A DNA stretch of 42,723 bases. It comes from Puniceicoccales bacterium (GTDB lineage: Bacteria; Verrucomicrobiota; Verrucomicrobiia; Opitutales; JAIRKQ01). The notes under the pieces are model-generated. The model had not been told where the DNA came from. It made no database searches and saw only the letters and a list, made by a program, of their open reading frames with translations. This document shows positions 25,000-35,400 of the stretch, piece after piece. The translations under genes were made by a program, and so were the position numbers. The stretch spans positions 1 through 42,723 of the forward strand of contig JAISBD010000001.1 in the NCBI GenBank assembly GCA_031266345.1, written 5' to 3'. How positions within the stretch are numbered: the first letter of the stretch is position 1; every line of letters starts with the position of its first letter.

Positions 25000-27699
25000 C
25001 TATTCGTCGGCGAGGGCAGCTTGGGCCGCTGCAAGCCTGGCAATGGGAACGCGGTTTGGAGAGCAACTGACGTATGCCAATCCGTACCCATGGCACAGCT
25101 TTATGGAATCCGGGTCGCCGCCATGCTCGCCGCAGATGCCCAATTTGATGTCCGGCCGCACCGACCGACCGCGTTCACAGGCCATCTCCATGAGCCCACC
25201 CACACCCACCGGGTCTATGGAAGCAAATGGATTATTCTTCAAAATTTCCAAGTCAAAGTACCTCGGCAGGAAGCCGTTGACATCATCCCTGCTCATACCC
25301 AAGCACGTTTGGGTCAGGTCATTGGTCCCGAAGCTGAAAAATTGCGCATCCTTGGCAATTTCATCCGCACAGAAGCACGCCCGAGGGATTTCTATCATAG
25401 TTCCAACCTTGTATTTTATTTGCATCCCCGTGTCCGCTATGACTTCCCTGGCTACGCCGTGTATGATAGCAGCCTGATTTTTTAGCTCCGAAGGAAATGC
25501 TGTCAGCGGCACCATTATTTCCAAATCCACCTTGGCTCCCCCGTGGATAACATTCGCCGCCGCCTTGAAAATGGCCCTGGCTTGCATGCGCGTAATTTCA
25601 GGGTAACTTATCCCAAGCCGGCATCCGCGGTGCCCCAGCATGGGGTTCGCTTCCTTCAGCGAAGCGATGCGCAAGCCCATCCTTTCTTTATCTATGCGTA
25701 ATTTTTTTGAAAGCAGCTCAATCGCTCCGGCATCATTTGGTAGGAACTCGTGCAAGGGTGGATCCAGCAGGCGTATGGTCACCGGAAAGCCCCGCATCTC
25801 CTTGAACATCCCCTCGAAATCGCTGCGCTGCAGCGGCTCAAGTTTGGCTAAAGCCGTTTCCCGATCGGCCGTCGTGTCGGCTAGGATCATTTCCCGCATG
25901 TGGTCGATGCGGTCCTCTTCGAAAAACATGTGCTCCGTGCGGCATAGGCCGACCCCTTCCGCCCCCAGTTGCATGGCGAGCTTCGTTTGCTTCGGGCTAT
26001 CCGCGTTGGTCCTGATGCCCAGTCGGCGATAGCCATCTGCCCACTCCATTATGGTATTGAATAACCTGTAAGTGTGGCTTTTTTCCGGGGACAGATTCCC
26101 CTGCAACACCTGGTTGACCTCCGATGGTGCCGTTTCCAGTTTTCCGATAAAAACCTCCCCCGTGGTCCCGTCGATGGATATGGGATCGCCCTCCTCGATG
26201 GCGGCGCTATCGCCCACAAAAATTTTCTTCGCAGCGTAGTCTATGCCCAATTTGCCGGCACCGCATACGCAAACCTTACCCATCTGGCGGGCGACCAATG
26301 CGGCATGGGAACTCACCCCACCCCTACTGGTTAGGATGCCTTCCGCGGCGAGCATGCCCCGAATATCTTCGGGAGACGTTTCTATGCGGCAAAGGATGAC
26401 TTTTTCACCCTTGCCATGCATCTCCTCCGCCTTTTTCGCCGAAAAATAAACGTTGCCCGAAGCCGCACCTGGGCCGGCGGGAAGCCCCGAGGCAATGCTG
26501 CGCAGCTGAGCTTTACTTCTATTGTCAAAGATTGGCACGAGTAGGGTGGATATGGAATCGGCGGGAATGCGTTGGACGGCGGTTTTTTTATCGATGAGAC
26601 CCTCCTCCACCATCTCGACGGCGATCCTAACGGCGGACAGGCCTGTCCGCTTCCCATTCCTCGTTTGGAGCATGTAAAGCTTGTCGCTTTCGATGGTAAA
26701 CTCGAAATCCTGCATTTCGCGGAAATGGGTTTCCAGGGTTTTGCACACATTTACCAGCTGGTCAAACACGGCGGGCATGTCCCTCTTCAGGTCAGTGATC
26801 GGGTTTGGCGTGCGAATACCTGCCACAACGTCTTCCCCCTGGGCATTGATGAGGTATTCGCCGTAAAATTCTTTCTCGCCCGTCGCAGGATTGCGGGTGA
26901 ACGCAACCCCCGTGGCACAATTATTACCCATGTTGCCGAAGACCATGCACTGCACATTGACCGCAGTTCCATATTCGCTTGGGATGCGATATTTCCGCCT
27001 ATATATTATGGCGCGCTCGTTATTCCAGGACTCGAAGACCGCGCATATCGCCCCGTGCAGCTGCTCAAAAACATCCTGGGGAAATTCCTTGGCACTATTC
27101 TCCACTATTATTTTTTTATAGGCTGCAATCAGCCCCTTTAAATCGTCGGCTGACAAATCCGTATCCACTTGGACGCCTGCTTTTTCCTTGGCTGCATCGA
27201 AGGCCTCCTCGAAAGGGTCTTTGGAATGCTCATCCTTCGCCTTTATGCCCAGGACAACGTCGCCGTACATCTGAATAAATCGCCGGTAGCAATCATAGGC
27301 AAAGCGCTCATTGCCAGTTTTTTCAGCCTGCCCAATCACCGTTTCATCGTTCAGGCCCAGGTTAAGGATCGTGTCCATCATGCCGGGCATGGATTCGCGT
27401 GCACCGGAACGGACCGAAAATAGCAGGGGATTATTTTTATCGCCGAATACTTTTCCCTGCTGCTGTTCCAAATTTTTCACCGCAGCTCTAGTTGCCTCCC
27501 ATATGTCCCGAGGTAACTCCTCTCCCTCTCTGTAGTACCTATTGCAAATTTCCGTTGTTATGGTGAAACCCGGTGGAACGGGCAACCCTATCCTGGCCAT
27601 TTCCGCCAAATTAGCACCCTTGCCCCCAAGTAGTGCCCTCATGGAAGCATCCCCGTCGGTGTTTCTACCGAACTCATATATGTTCTTTAAATTTTCCAT
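25000..27699 (-). CDS. ppdK: Pyruvate, phosphate dikinase
   Basis: Interconverts pyruvate + ATP + phosphate and PEP + AMP + PPi in the cytosol, giving pyrophosphate-linked glycolysis or PEP synthesis. The 899-residue protein is slightly longer than the common ~875. It shows the N-terminal nucleotide-binding domain ([40 protein letters not shown]), the phosphohistidine swivelling domain ([18 protein letters not shown], His465), and the C-terminal PEP/pyruvate TIM barrel with [11 protein letters not shown] (catalytic Cys856). ATG 27699 is the natural start, although no Shine-Dalgarno is visible. It is divergent from mraY. The threonine three residues before His465, normally a regulatory site, is a serine here (GGVSSH has V-S-S). 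Confidence 0.97.
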   Translation of the reverse strand: MENLKNIYEFGRNTDGDASMRALLGGKGANLAEMARIGLPVPPGFTITTEICNRYYREGEELPRDIWEATRAAVKNLEQQQGKVFGDKNNPLLFSVRSGARESMPGMMDTILNLGLNDETVIGQAEKTGNERFAYDCYRRFIQMYGDVVLGIKAKDEHSKDPFEEAFDAAKEKAGVQVDTDLSADDLKGLIAAYKKIIVENSAKEFPQDVFEQLHGAICAVFESWNNERAIIYRRKYRIPSEYGTAVNVQCMVFGNMGNNCATGVAFTRNPATGEKEFYGEYLINAQGEDVVAGIRTPNPITDLKRDMPAVFDQLVNVCKTLETHFREMQDFEFTIESDKLYMLQTRNGKRTGLSAVRIAVEMVEEGLIDKKTAVQRIPADSISTLLVPIFDNRSKAQLRSIASGLPAGPGAASGNVYFSAKKAEEMHGKGEKVILCRIETSPEDIRGMLAAEGILTSRGGVSSHAALVARQMGKVCVCGAGKLGIDYAAKKIFVGDSAAIEEGDPISIDGTTGEVFIGKLETAPSEVNQVLQGNLSPEKSHTYRLFNTIMEWADGYRRLGIRTNADSPKQTKLAMQLGAEGVGLCRTEHMFFEEDRIDHMREMILADTTADRETALAKLEPLQRSDFEGMFKEMRGFPVTIRLLDPPLHEFLPNDAGAIELLSKKLRIDKERMGLRIASLKEANPMLGHRGCRLGISYPEITRMQARAIFKAAANVIHGGAKVDLEIMVPLTAFPSELKNQAAIIHGVAREVIADTGMQIKYKVGTMIEIPRACFCADEIAKDAQFFSFGTNDLTQTCLGMSRDDVNGFLPRYFDLEILKNNPFASIDPVGVGGLMEMACERGRSVRPDIKLGICGEHGGDPDSIKLCHGYGLAYVSCSPNRVPIARLAAAQAALADE

Positions 27700-27732
27700 A
27701 GCGTGACGCCAACATCAGGAAATTTTTTGAAT

Positions 27733-27763
27733 TGTCAAATTATTATGCAGATTGTTGTTGACA
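27733..27763. promoter_or_regulatory. Divergent TTGACA boxes between ppdK and mraY
   Basis: A perfect TTGACA occurs on each strand of this ~105-nt gap: minus strand at 27738-27733, facing ppdK, and plus strand at 27758-27763, facing mraY. Both would place transcription starts very close to the respective start codons. Clear -10 boxes at the right distance are not seen (TGTTTT at 27781 for mraY), so these are candidates only. Confidence 0.35.
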
Positions 27764-27805
27764 TTTAGCGCAATTAAGTTTGTTTTCATGGGGTTCTCAT
27801 TCAGA

Positions 27806-28897
27806 ATGAAACTCTCCTGTTTATTTAATACTTTCATTGGACTTGAACGGTGTCCTAGGTATATGATAGCGAGATGTGCGATTGGGTTTCTACTATCCCT
27901 GATTGCGGGGTTTTTAATATCGCCGCTGATTTTTGCGTTTCTCAGGAGAAAGAAGCTTAACCAAATCGAACGAGGGCGCGACACCATACGGGATCTAGCT
28001 GACTTGCATCGGGAAAAGAATGGCACGGCTACGATGGGAGGGTTGGCCATATTCCTATCGGCGCTAATTCCCATAGTACTTTTAGCGAAGCTCAATCTCT
28101 ATGTGCTACTCACGCTGTTTGTGTGCACATCACTGGGGGGACTAGGTTTCGTCGATGACTTTCTCAAGCTCTCGAAAAAGAATGTGAGGGGGGTTTCGGG
28201 GAGGAAGAAGATGGTGATACAATTGGCCGTAGCGGCCGTTGTTTTATGGGCTCTGCACCGATTTCACGGGCAGGATTTCGCCGCCATGCTTCCATTTTTG
28301 GGCTGGTGCCCCCGGTGGATTTTTCTTTCCATCGCACTGGCATTCACATTTTGCGTGGTTGCTGGGGCGAGCAATTCCGTAAATTTGACGGACGGTTTGG
28401 ATGGTTTAGCATCCCTGTGCGTCATTCCGAACTGCATATTTTACGCCGCCGCCGCCTGCATCCTCGGCTCCGTGAAAATGTCCGCCCTCCTAAAAGTTTC
28501 CCCCATGGCGGGGGCGGGAGAGTTGGCCATCGTACTGTCTTGCTTTTGCGGGGCGCTGCTGGTTTTTCTGTGGTACAATTCCCACCCCGCCAGCGTTATT
28601 ATGGGCGATACCGGTTCTTTGATGCTGGGGGGATTATTGGCGGTGAGCGCGCTCCTGCTCCACATGCCCTTCTGCCTGCTATTGACCGGAATTATTTTCG
28701 TAATCGAGGCCCTATCGGATATCATTCAAGTTGGATCGAGCAAACTCAGGCATGGAAAAAAAGTATTCCGGATGGCCCCCATACACCACCACTTCGAACT
28801 TTCCGGAGTCAAGGAAACAAAAATAGTTGCCCGTGCGGGCATAATAACGTGGATTTCATCCGCAGTGTGCGCCATTATCCTGCTCTATGTTGGATAA
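27806..28897 (+). CDS. mraY: Phospho-MurNAc-pentapeptide transferase
   Basis: Integral membrane enzyme that transfers phospho-MurNAc-pentapeptide to undecaprenyl phosphate, forming lipid I. From ATG 27806 it is 363 residues, close to the usual 360. It has about ten hydrophobic segments, the NGTATMGGLAIF motif, FVDDFLKL (catalytic aspartates), NSVNLTDGLDGLA, IMGDTGSLMLGG, and HHHFELSG near the C-terminus. The frame is open to 27752, with ATG 27788 as another option; 27806 best matches the family length. It overlaps murD by 11 nt and begins the cell-wall cluster, although murE and murF, often just upstream, are not present. Confidence 0.95.
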   Translation: MKLSCLFNTFIGLERCPRYMIARCAIGFLLSLIAGFLISPLIFAFLRRKKLNQIERGRDTIRDLADLHREKNGTATMGGLAIFLSALIPIVLLAKLNLYVLLTLFVCTSLGGLGFVDDFLKLSKKNVRGVSGRKKMVIQLAVAAVVLWALHRFHGQDFAAMLPFLGWCPRWIFLSIALAFTFCVVAGASNSVNLTDGLDGLASLCVIPNCIFYAAAACILGSVKMSALLKVSPMAGAGELAIVLSCFCGALLVFLWYNSHPASVIMGDTGSLMLGGLLAVSALLLHMPFCLLLTGIIFVIEALSDIIQVGSSKLRHGKKVFRMAPIHHHFELSGVKETKIVARAGIITWISSAVCAIILLYVG

Positions 28898-30209
28898 AAT
28901 TTTCAGTAAGAATTTCAGGATAGGGATTTTGGGCTATGGCGTTTCGGGCAGAGCTGTGGCCGAATGGTGCGCTGGGCGGGGCATTGCGCACAACATTTTC
29001 AGCGAAAACAGCGAAGCGGTATTTGGAGATGCTAGCGTTGATTCCTGCGACTTGGTGGTGCGCAGCCCAAGTTTTTTAAATGACCATCCCTGGGTAGCTA
29101 GGGTGTGCAGAAAAGGGGTGGAATGTGTCGGAGAATTGGACCTCGCTGCTAGATTTTGGCGCGGAAAAATAGTCGCTGTCACCGGTACCGATGGCAAAAC
29201 GACGACGGTCGAGTTCCTAAAATATTCACTGGGCAACGGCGGCCATAGGGCCGTGGCGGTGGGAAATATTGGCCTCCCATTTATCAGCGTTGTCGATGGT
29301 GATGCCAATGCACCAGATTCCTGGGCAATTGTGGAAGTCAGCTCTTTCCAGGCACAGCAGCTACGAATAATGCGGCCCGATTACGTTTTGTGGACAAATT
29401 TTGCGCCGGATCACATGGATAGTCACTATTCCCTCTCCGCCTATTTTGGGTCAAAATATCGCCTAGTGGAGAGGGCAAAAGTCTGCGACGGAGAGCACGT
29501 GTTCATCGGTGAGAGCGTCAAAGCCTATGCGCAAAACTCTCCCGAATTCAGCCCATTAAATGGGGCTACAGTTTGCCAAAAGACGTGCTATGTTCCCCTA
29601 AATTCATGCCTGAGCATAGCGGTTCAGCGGGAAAATTTTGCGCTGGTTGAAAAATTTTGGAGGGCTTGCAACCTCAGCTTAGATATCCTCAATTCCTCCG
29701 CGGAAACCTTTAAATTGCCTAAACATAGGCTGCAAAAAATATGTTCCGTGGAAAAAATTAGCCCGGGTGGCGAAAAATTTATCACCGAGTTTTGGAACGA
29801 TTCGAAGGCGACAAATTTCCATTCTTTCAAGGCGGCTTTGGATTCCTTTAATCAAAGATTAATCCTAATGGTGGGTGGAAAGTCGAAGGGTGAGGAGGTC
29901 GGGCCGTACATCAAAATTTTGTCGGAGAAAGCTAAAACTTTACTCTTGCTTGGAGAGATGGGAAAGATAATTTTCATCGCATTGTATAAAAATAATTTGA
30001 TGAAAACTTTTGAGCATTGTGAATTTTTTGGCGATCTCCAGGTCGATTCGCCGAATATCATGCGCAATATGGTGAGATATGCATTTAGTATTGCCAACGG
30101 GAGCGATATAATATTACTATGCCCTGGTTTTTCAAGCTTGGACATGTTTAGCGGCTACGACCAGCGCGGTTGCTTATACGAAAAATATGTTGGAGAGTTG
30201 GCGGGCTAG
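28887..30209 (+). CDS. murD: UDP-MurNAc-L-alanine:D-glutamate ligase
   Basis: Cytosolic ATP-dependent Mur ligase adding D-Glu to UDP-MurNAc-L-Ala. It is 440 residues, typical. It shows the N-terminal Rossmann motif GILGYGVSGRAVAEW, the P-loop VTGTDGKTTT, EVSSFQAQQL (Glu), NFAPDHMDSH (His), the KHRLQ His-Arg pair, and FWNDSKATN (Asp). The family HN motif before the His-Arg pair appears as QRENFAL. ATG 28887 overlaps the mraY stop, and a 27-nt gap leads to the LysM gene. Confidence 0.95.
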   Translation: MLDKIFSKNFRIGILGYGVSGRAVAEWCAGRGIAHNIFSENSEAVFGDASVDSCDLVVRSPSFLNDHPWVARVCRKGVECVGELDLAARFWRGKIVAVTGTDGKTTTVEFLKYSLGNGGHRAVAVGNIGLPFISVVDGDANAPDSWAIVEVSSFQAQQLRIMRPDYVLWTNFAPDHMDSHYSLSAYFGSKYRLVERAKVCDGEHVFIGESVKAYAQNSPEFSPLNGATVCQKTCYVPLNSCLSIAVQRENFALVEKFWRACNLSLDILNSSAETFKLPKHRLQKICSVEKISPGGEKFITEFWNDSKATNFHSFKAALDSFNQRLILMVGGKSKGEEVGPYIKILSEKAKTLLLLGEMGKIIFIALYKNNLMKTFEHCEFFGDLQVDSPNIMRNMVRYAFSIANGSDIILLCPGFSSLDMFSGYDQRGCLYEKYVGELAG

Positions 30210-30236
30210 TGTGTTGATTTTAACGGGAATTTTGCT

Positions 30237-31274
30237 ATGAACAGGAAACTTTTTTTAAATGTGTGTGCGGCGAGCGGGCTTTTACTGCTAACGGGATGCT
30301 CGTCTTTTCAAGATGGTAAAGTCGGTGATAGGCCGGCCAACAACGTGGCCTACAGTGTCCCCGAGAGCGTTGCACGCAGCGGCGTCGAGGTAAGGATGAA
30401 GCCTAGCAGGCCGTCTTGGACAGAGGATGTTTTCTGCGCTAAGTGTGGCTGTGCCAAGTGCCACTGCGGCTTGGAAGCAAACAAGTGCGCCGGAGGTGAT
30501 GGGGAAATATGTGCACGCAAGGCAGGCGCTTCGCAGAGCGGAGGGAAGTCCTATACCGTCAAAAAAGGCGATACAATTTATGGCATAGCGCGGCGCATGG
30601 GGCTCTGTCCACAGAACATTATGGAGTTGAACGGCTTGGATAGGTCGTCAAAGCTATATGTCGGCCAAACAATAAAGTTACCCGGAAAAAATCAGGGGGC
30701 ACCCAGCGGCGAATTCAAAGGGCCCCTAAAAAGGGAGAATGATGGCAAAAAAGATACCATCAAATACGTCGTTGCCCAGGGCGATTCACTGTCGAGAATT
30801 GCCCGCATGCACTCCATGAAGGTCGCTGAACTTAAGGAACTTAACAACTTATCAGATGACTTCATCCGCGTGGGTCAAGAGCTGGATGTTTACAAATCAA
30901 AAAACCCCATCACCAAGAGGGGAGCGGCCATTGATGCAAAGAAATATGCTTTGGATGGGGATGGGTTGTACACCATTCAGGCGGGAGATTCGCTGGACAA
31001 GGTTGCCCGCAATTTTGGGATCAGCTCCAGGTCTCTGGGGGAGGTCAACGGCATCGATGATCCGCTAAAACTGCAAATCGGGAAAAAGTTGATTATTCCT
31101 TCCAAGAGTGCGGCTCCCAGCCCCGCAGTTTCCAGTCCCGTGGTACCGGTGCAAGGCCGCGGCAAGTCTATTCCCGCGCAGGGGGGTAATTCCGGTGAAG
31201 CTCGGAATAGGGGTGACTCCGACGATTTCTTTGAAACGTTTGATAACATCAAAGTCTTCGAAATTGAGAATTAG
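30237..31274 (+). CDS. LysM lipoprotein with cysteine cluster
   Basis: A lipoprotein predicted by its N-terminus: basic residues, a hydrophobic stretch and lipobox LLTGC with Cys21. Three LysM peptidoglycan-binding domains follow at ~106-150 (YTVKKGDTIYGIARRMG), ~178-221 (YVVAQGDSLSRIARMHS) and ~242-286 (YTIQAGDSLDKVARNFG). Between the anchor and LysM1 is an unusual run of seven cysteines (67, 70, 72, 75, 77, 84, 92) spaced like a metal-binding knot. No hydrolase domain is seen, so it probably binds or scaffolds the wall at the division site. It sits between murD and ftsW, with a 1-nt gap to ftsW, so a role in septal wall synthesis is inferred from context. Confidence 0.9.
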   Translation: MNRKLFLNVCAASGLLLLTGCSSFQDGKVGDRPANNVAYSVPESVARSGVEVRMKPSRPSWTEDVFCAKCGCAKCHCGLEANKCAGGDGEICARKAGASQSGGKSYTVKKGDTIYGIARRMGLCPQNIMELNGLDRSSKLYVGQTIKLPGKNQGAPSGEFKGPLKRENDGKKDTIKYVVAQGDSLSRIARMHSMKVAELKELNNLSDDFIRVGQELDVYKSKNPITKRGAAIDAKKYALDGDGLYTIQAGDSLDKVARNFGISSRSLGEVNGIDDPLKLQIGKKLIIPSKSAAPSPAVSSPVVPVQGRGKSIPAQGGNSGEARNRGDSDDFFETFDNIKVFEIEN

Positions 31275-31275
31275 C

Positions 31276-32412
31276 GTGAACATCTTTTTCGCGAGATTGT
31301 GCAAGTGTATTTCCCCTGACAAGCGCTTTCCTTGCTCGGTGGTGTTGGCTTGTCCAATTATCCTCACCCTCATCGGGTTGGTGGCTTTATCCAGCGCCAG
31401 CCTGTCATTTTACAGGAATGAGTCGCTGTTTTACAGGCAATTTTTCTGGTTTTTAATCTCCCTAGGTCCCTTCCTAGTTGGCCTATTCCTCGACTTGGAT
31501 CTCCTGGAGCGGCACGTGGGCAAAATTTTAGCGATATTTTCCATTTTGCTCACATTGGTGCTGATTCCTGGCATCGGGCGCTCCGTGAATGGTTCCCGTC
31601 GCTGGATGTCCCTCCTCGGCCTCAATTTGCAGGTCTCAGAATTTGCCAAAATCGCCCTCATTCTCTGGCTAGCCCGCTACATTAGCATGGCCAAGGGAAA
31701 AATTAAGACCTTCATCGCAGGATTTTTTCGGCCATTTTTAGTGGCGGCTTGCCTAGGTGGCCTGATCTTGCTCGAGCCTGACTACGGAACGGCAATCTTG
31801 CTGGGCGGGGTCACCCTATCGCTGCTATTTTTATACGGCTCAAAAATTTTACACATCGCGGGAGCTATGGTGGTGGCAGCTGGCTCCCTGGCGATCCTGA
31901 TATTTTTCAATCCCGTGCGCATGCGCAGAATTTTGGCATTCATGGATGTCGATTCCAATAAACTCGGCGGAGCATATCAGCTTTGGCAAGGAATTTTGGG
32001 GTTTGCATCCGGCGGGCTATGGGGAAGTGGGGTTGGGAATGGGAAGCAGCAGCTGGTTTATCTGCCGGAGGCTCACACGGATTTCATTTTGCCGATTTTG
32101 GGGGAAGAATTTGGGGCCGTCGCCGCTATCGCCGTTTTGGCTTTATATTTCGCATTTTTCGCCGCATGCATCATCCATGCCATGGGGATCAAGTCCACGT
32201 ACCGCTCCGCCATTGCCTGTGGGATAGCGCTGCTGGTCGCCTATCAAGTAATCATAAACGTTGGTGTTGTCAGCGGCCTACTACCGACAAAGGGCATGGT
32301 TTTGCCATTTATCAGCTATGGCGGCTCAAATTTATTCGCCATGTTTTTCATGGTGGGAGTGCTGCTAAATTGCTTCATTTTTGATCAAAATCTTGCCGAA
32401 GGAGCCGAATAA
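31276..32412 (+). CDS. ftsW: SEDS-family cell division glycosyltransferase FtsW
   Basis: Polytopic membrane protein of the FtsW/RodA/SpoVE (SEDS) family that polymerises lipid II. GTG 31276 starts one base after the LysM stop and gives 378 residues; the frame is open further upstream but overlaps the LysM gene. Family signatures are GIGRSVNGSRRWMSL, LQVSEFAKIALILWLARY, LLEPDYGTAILL, GSGVGNGKQQLVYLPEAHTD, ILGEEFG, and the C-terminal GLLPTKGMVLPFISYGGSN. Location in a murD-ftsW-murG order supports FtsW over RodA. The next gene starts after a 1-nt gap. Confidence 0.93.
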   Translation: MNIFFARLCKCISPDKRFPCSVVLACPIILTLIGLVALSSASLSFYRNESLFYRQFFWFLISLGPFLVGLFLDLDLLERHVGKILAIFSILLTLVLIPGIGRSVNGSRRWMSLLGLNLQVSEFAKIALILWLARYISMAKGKIKTFIAGFFRPFLVAACLGGLILLEPDYGTAILLGGVTLSLLFLYGSKILHIAGAMVVAAGSLAILIFFNPVRMRRILAFMDVDSNKLGGAYQLWQGILGFASGGLWGSGVGNGKQQLVYLPEAHTDFILPILGEEFGAVAAIAVLALYFAFFAACIIHAMGIKSTYRSAIACGIALLVAYQVIINVGVVSGLLPTKGMVLPFISYGGSNLFAMFFMVGVLLNCFIFDQNLAEGAE

Positions 32413-32413
32413 G

Positions 32414-35400
32414 ATGAGAAAATACGCCATAGCCTGTGGGGGGACGGGGGGGCACATTGCCCCAGGGATTGCCGTCGCCGAACGCTTATTTGAGAGAAAC
32501 AACGAGTGCATTTTGGTGGTCAGCAGGAAAGAGGTGGACGACATTTTTTTGCGCAAGTATCCCGATATAAAGAAGGTAACATTTAGAGCGACACCATTTT
32601 CCAAAAGTCCTCTTGGATTTTTGAAGTTTCTTTTCTCCCACATATTTTCGTTTTTCGCAGCCATATTTTTTCTTTTAAAAAACAAGATAGATTGCGTGAT
32701 CGGATTTGGCGGCTTCACCAATGTTCCCATTGTTTTGGCGGCATTTTTTCTAAGAAAGCGGATTGTTTTGCACGAATCGAATCGCGTTATCGGGAAAAGC
32801 ATCAAAATCTTATCCATCTTTGCCCGAACTGTTTACCTACCCCCCGAAATTAAATTTCGAGCAAAATTCTTGAATAAAAAAGTAAAAAATGTCACCTGTC
32901 CAGTTAGGCGAGAAATTTTCAAATTTAGCCAATCGGCCGCCAAAAAGAGGTTGTCCATGGACAGCGAAACGCGCTTGGTCTTGGTTTTAGGAGGAAGCCA
33001 GGGGGCGAGAATTTTGACGAACTGGGCCATCGAAAACTATGAAAATTTTAACAAAAACAATGTTTGTGTCTATTGCATAAGCGGCAGCCAGGCGCCAAAG
33101 AATTTTGAAATCGGTGGCAATAAATTCGTTCCCTTCTGCGGCGACATGAACCTACTGTACAATGCGGCGGACATCATCGTTTCTCGAGCCGGATCGGGCA
33201 CAATTTCCGAGGCGATCCGATGCCAGAAAAAAATGGTGCTCGTTCCCTACAAACAGGCAGCTGATGATCACCAGCTGGCGAATGCCCAGTATGCGGAAAA
33301 TTTGGGCTATGCGACCTGCGTGGAGGAGACGGCGATTGACACACTATTTGCTGAGGTCATGCAAGCATTGCGCTCCAAAAATGGGTCTGCTATGAAAGCC
33401 TTGCCCGACGTTGACCCCACAGGTTCGATAGTCAGCGCCGTGGATGAACCGCAAAATATCTACATGGTCGGAGTATGTGGGGCTGGAATGGCCCCGCTGG
33501 CGATTTATTTGTCCGAGATCGGGTTTAATGTGTACGGTTGGGATGATTTTCCTGATTTGGATGTCAAGGATATGCTGACCGGATACGGGGTTATTTTCAT
33601 GGCGGACAGGGTATTGCCGCGCCGCTGCGACTATGTCGTTGTGTCCAGCGCGATAAACATGAGGGCGGACGAACTGTGCCTCCAGGCAAAAAAACTTGGG
33701 TTGAACATCTTCAAGCGCGGCGAATTCTTGGCAAAGGTTGTGGAGCGTAAAAAATTACTGGCAATCGTTGGTTCCCATGGAAAAACTTCCGTTTGCGCAC
33801 GCATCGCCCAGATTTTGGCGGCTTCGGGTCTTCATTTCGACTATCTCGTTGGAGGTTTTTTCAAGGATAGGGGTATGGCGCCAGCGAAGTATCATCCTGA
33901 TTCGGAGTGGGTTGTGGCAGAAGTAGATGAAAGCGATTGCACGATTAGGAATTTTTCACCGGAAGTGACCGTTGCCCTGAATTACGACGATGACCACATC
34001 GTCAATTACCATGGGAGCGAGGGTTTGAAAATTGCATTCCGCGACTTATTTACCCGCACAAAGTCAAAGGTTTATGTGCCTGCAGGCAATGCCATTTTTG
34101 GTCCCATGGCACTGCAGATGTCCGAAAAATTTTCCACCATTGGAGGGTTGCCAGACGGGGATTTTGTCGAGCGAAACGAGCGCATTGCCGATTTCGTTGC
34201 CAGGGATTTTTTTGCCGCAGAGTGGGGTAAGGATTATCCATTCAGTGGGGTGAAACGCCGCAATGATTTGATGTGCAAGGTCGAAAATCTTACTTTCATT
34301 CAGGATTATGCCCACCATCCGACGGAAGTGGAAGCTATCCTGACATACGCCCGCGCCCACTATCCCGGCTACGAAATCACCGCTATTTTTCAGCCCCATA
34401 GGGTATCTCGCACGAAGCAATATTTTGAGGATTTCGCCCGCGTTTTGCAAAAATTTGACAACATCATCCTCGCAGAGGTGTATTGTGCCTTTGAGGAACA
34501 GCCGGGAGAAATTTTCAGCAAGCTCATCTATGACAGATTGAGCACTGAAAACAGGTTTTTTGTCGCAAACATCGAAAACTTGGGCAATGAACTCAACAAA
34601 TATTGCGCATCCCTGGAAAAAAATGTGCAACATTTGCTTTTGTTTGTTTGCGCCGGTGATTTGCTTAAGTATGCGGAAATGTTTGTCGATGAATATCGCG
34701 CGAATGCGCTCCTAAAGGAGCTGGGGCCGGACGTTTGCTCCCCAAACGTGTCCCTCAAAACCAAAACTACCTTTGGCTGCGATGCCACTGCCAGAATATT
34801 TATTGAGCCCAGCGACGATGAAACCCTGCGCAAAATTCTTTCCCTATGCCGGGGTTTGAACCTAGGCTTTGCCATGCTTGCAAGTGGATCGAATGTGATA
34901 TTCCCCGATGGAATTTATCGCAAAGTTGTCCTAAAGCTAAGCGGCGAATATTGGAAGCGCTGTGAATTTTTATCGGAAAAACATCTGCGCGCATATGCCG
35001 GTACAAAGTTAGGCGACTTATCTGCCCTAGTCCGCGAAAAGGGCTTCAATTGCTTCTCATTTTTGGATGGCATCCCGGGGACAGTTGGTGGAGCAGTGGT
35101 GATGAACGCTGGCGCCCATGGGCATTCGATTTCTGAATTCGTATCAAAAATTTGCGCACTCGATACCAATGGCACGGTGAAGATTTTCTCAAAGGAGGAA
35201 TGCAATTTTGCCTATCGCACTTCTAGATTTAGGGGAGGATTAGTAATTATGTGCGTTGAATTTGAACTGAAAAACTTGGATGTGACCTGGGACAATTGCG
35301 CAAAAATGCGCGAATTCACTCAACCGAAGGGGAGAACATTTGGCTCTATTTTTAAAAATCCGGCGGGAGACTATGCGGGTCGCTTGGTGGATAAGTGCGG

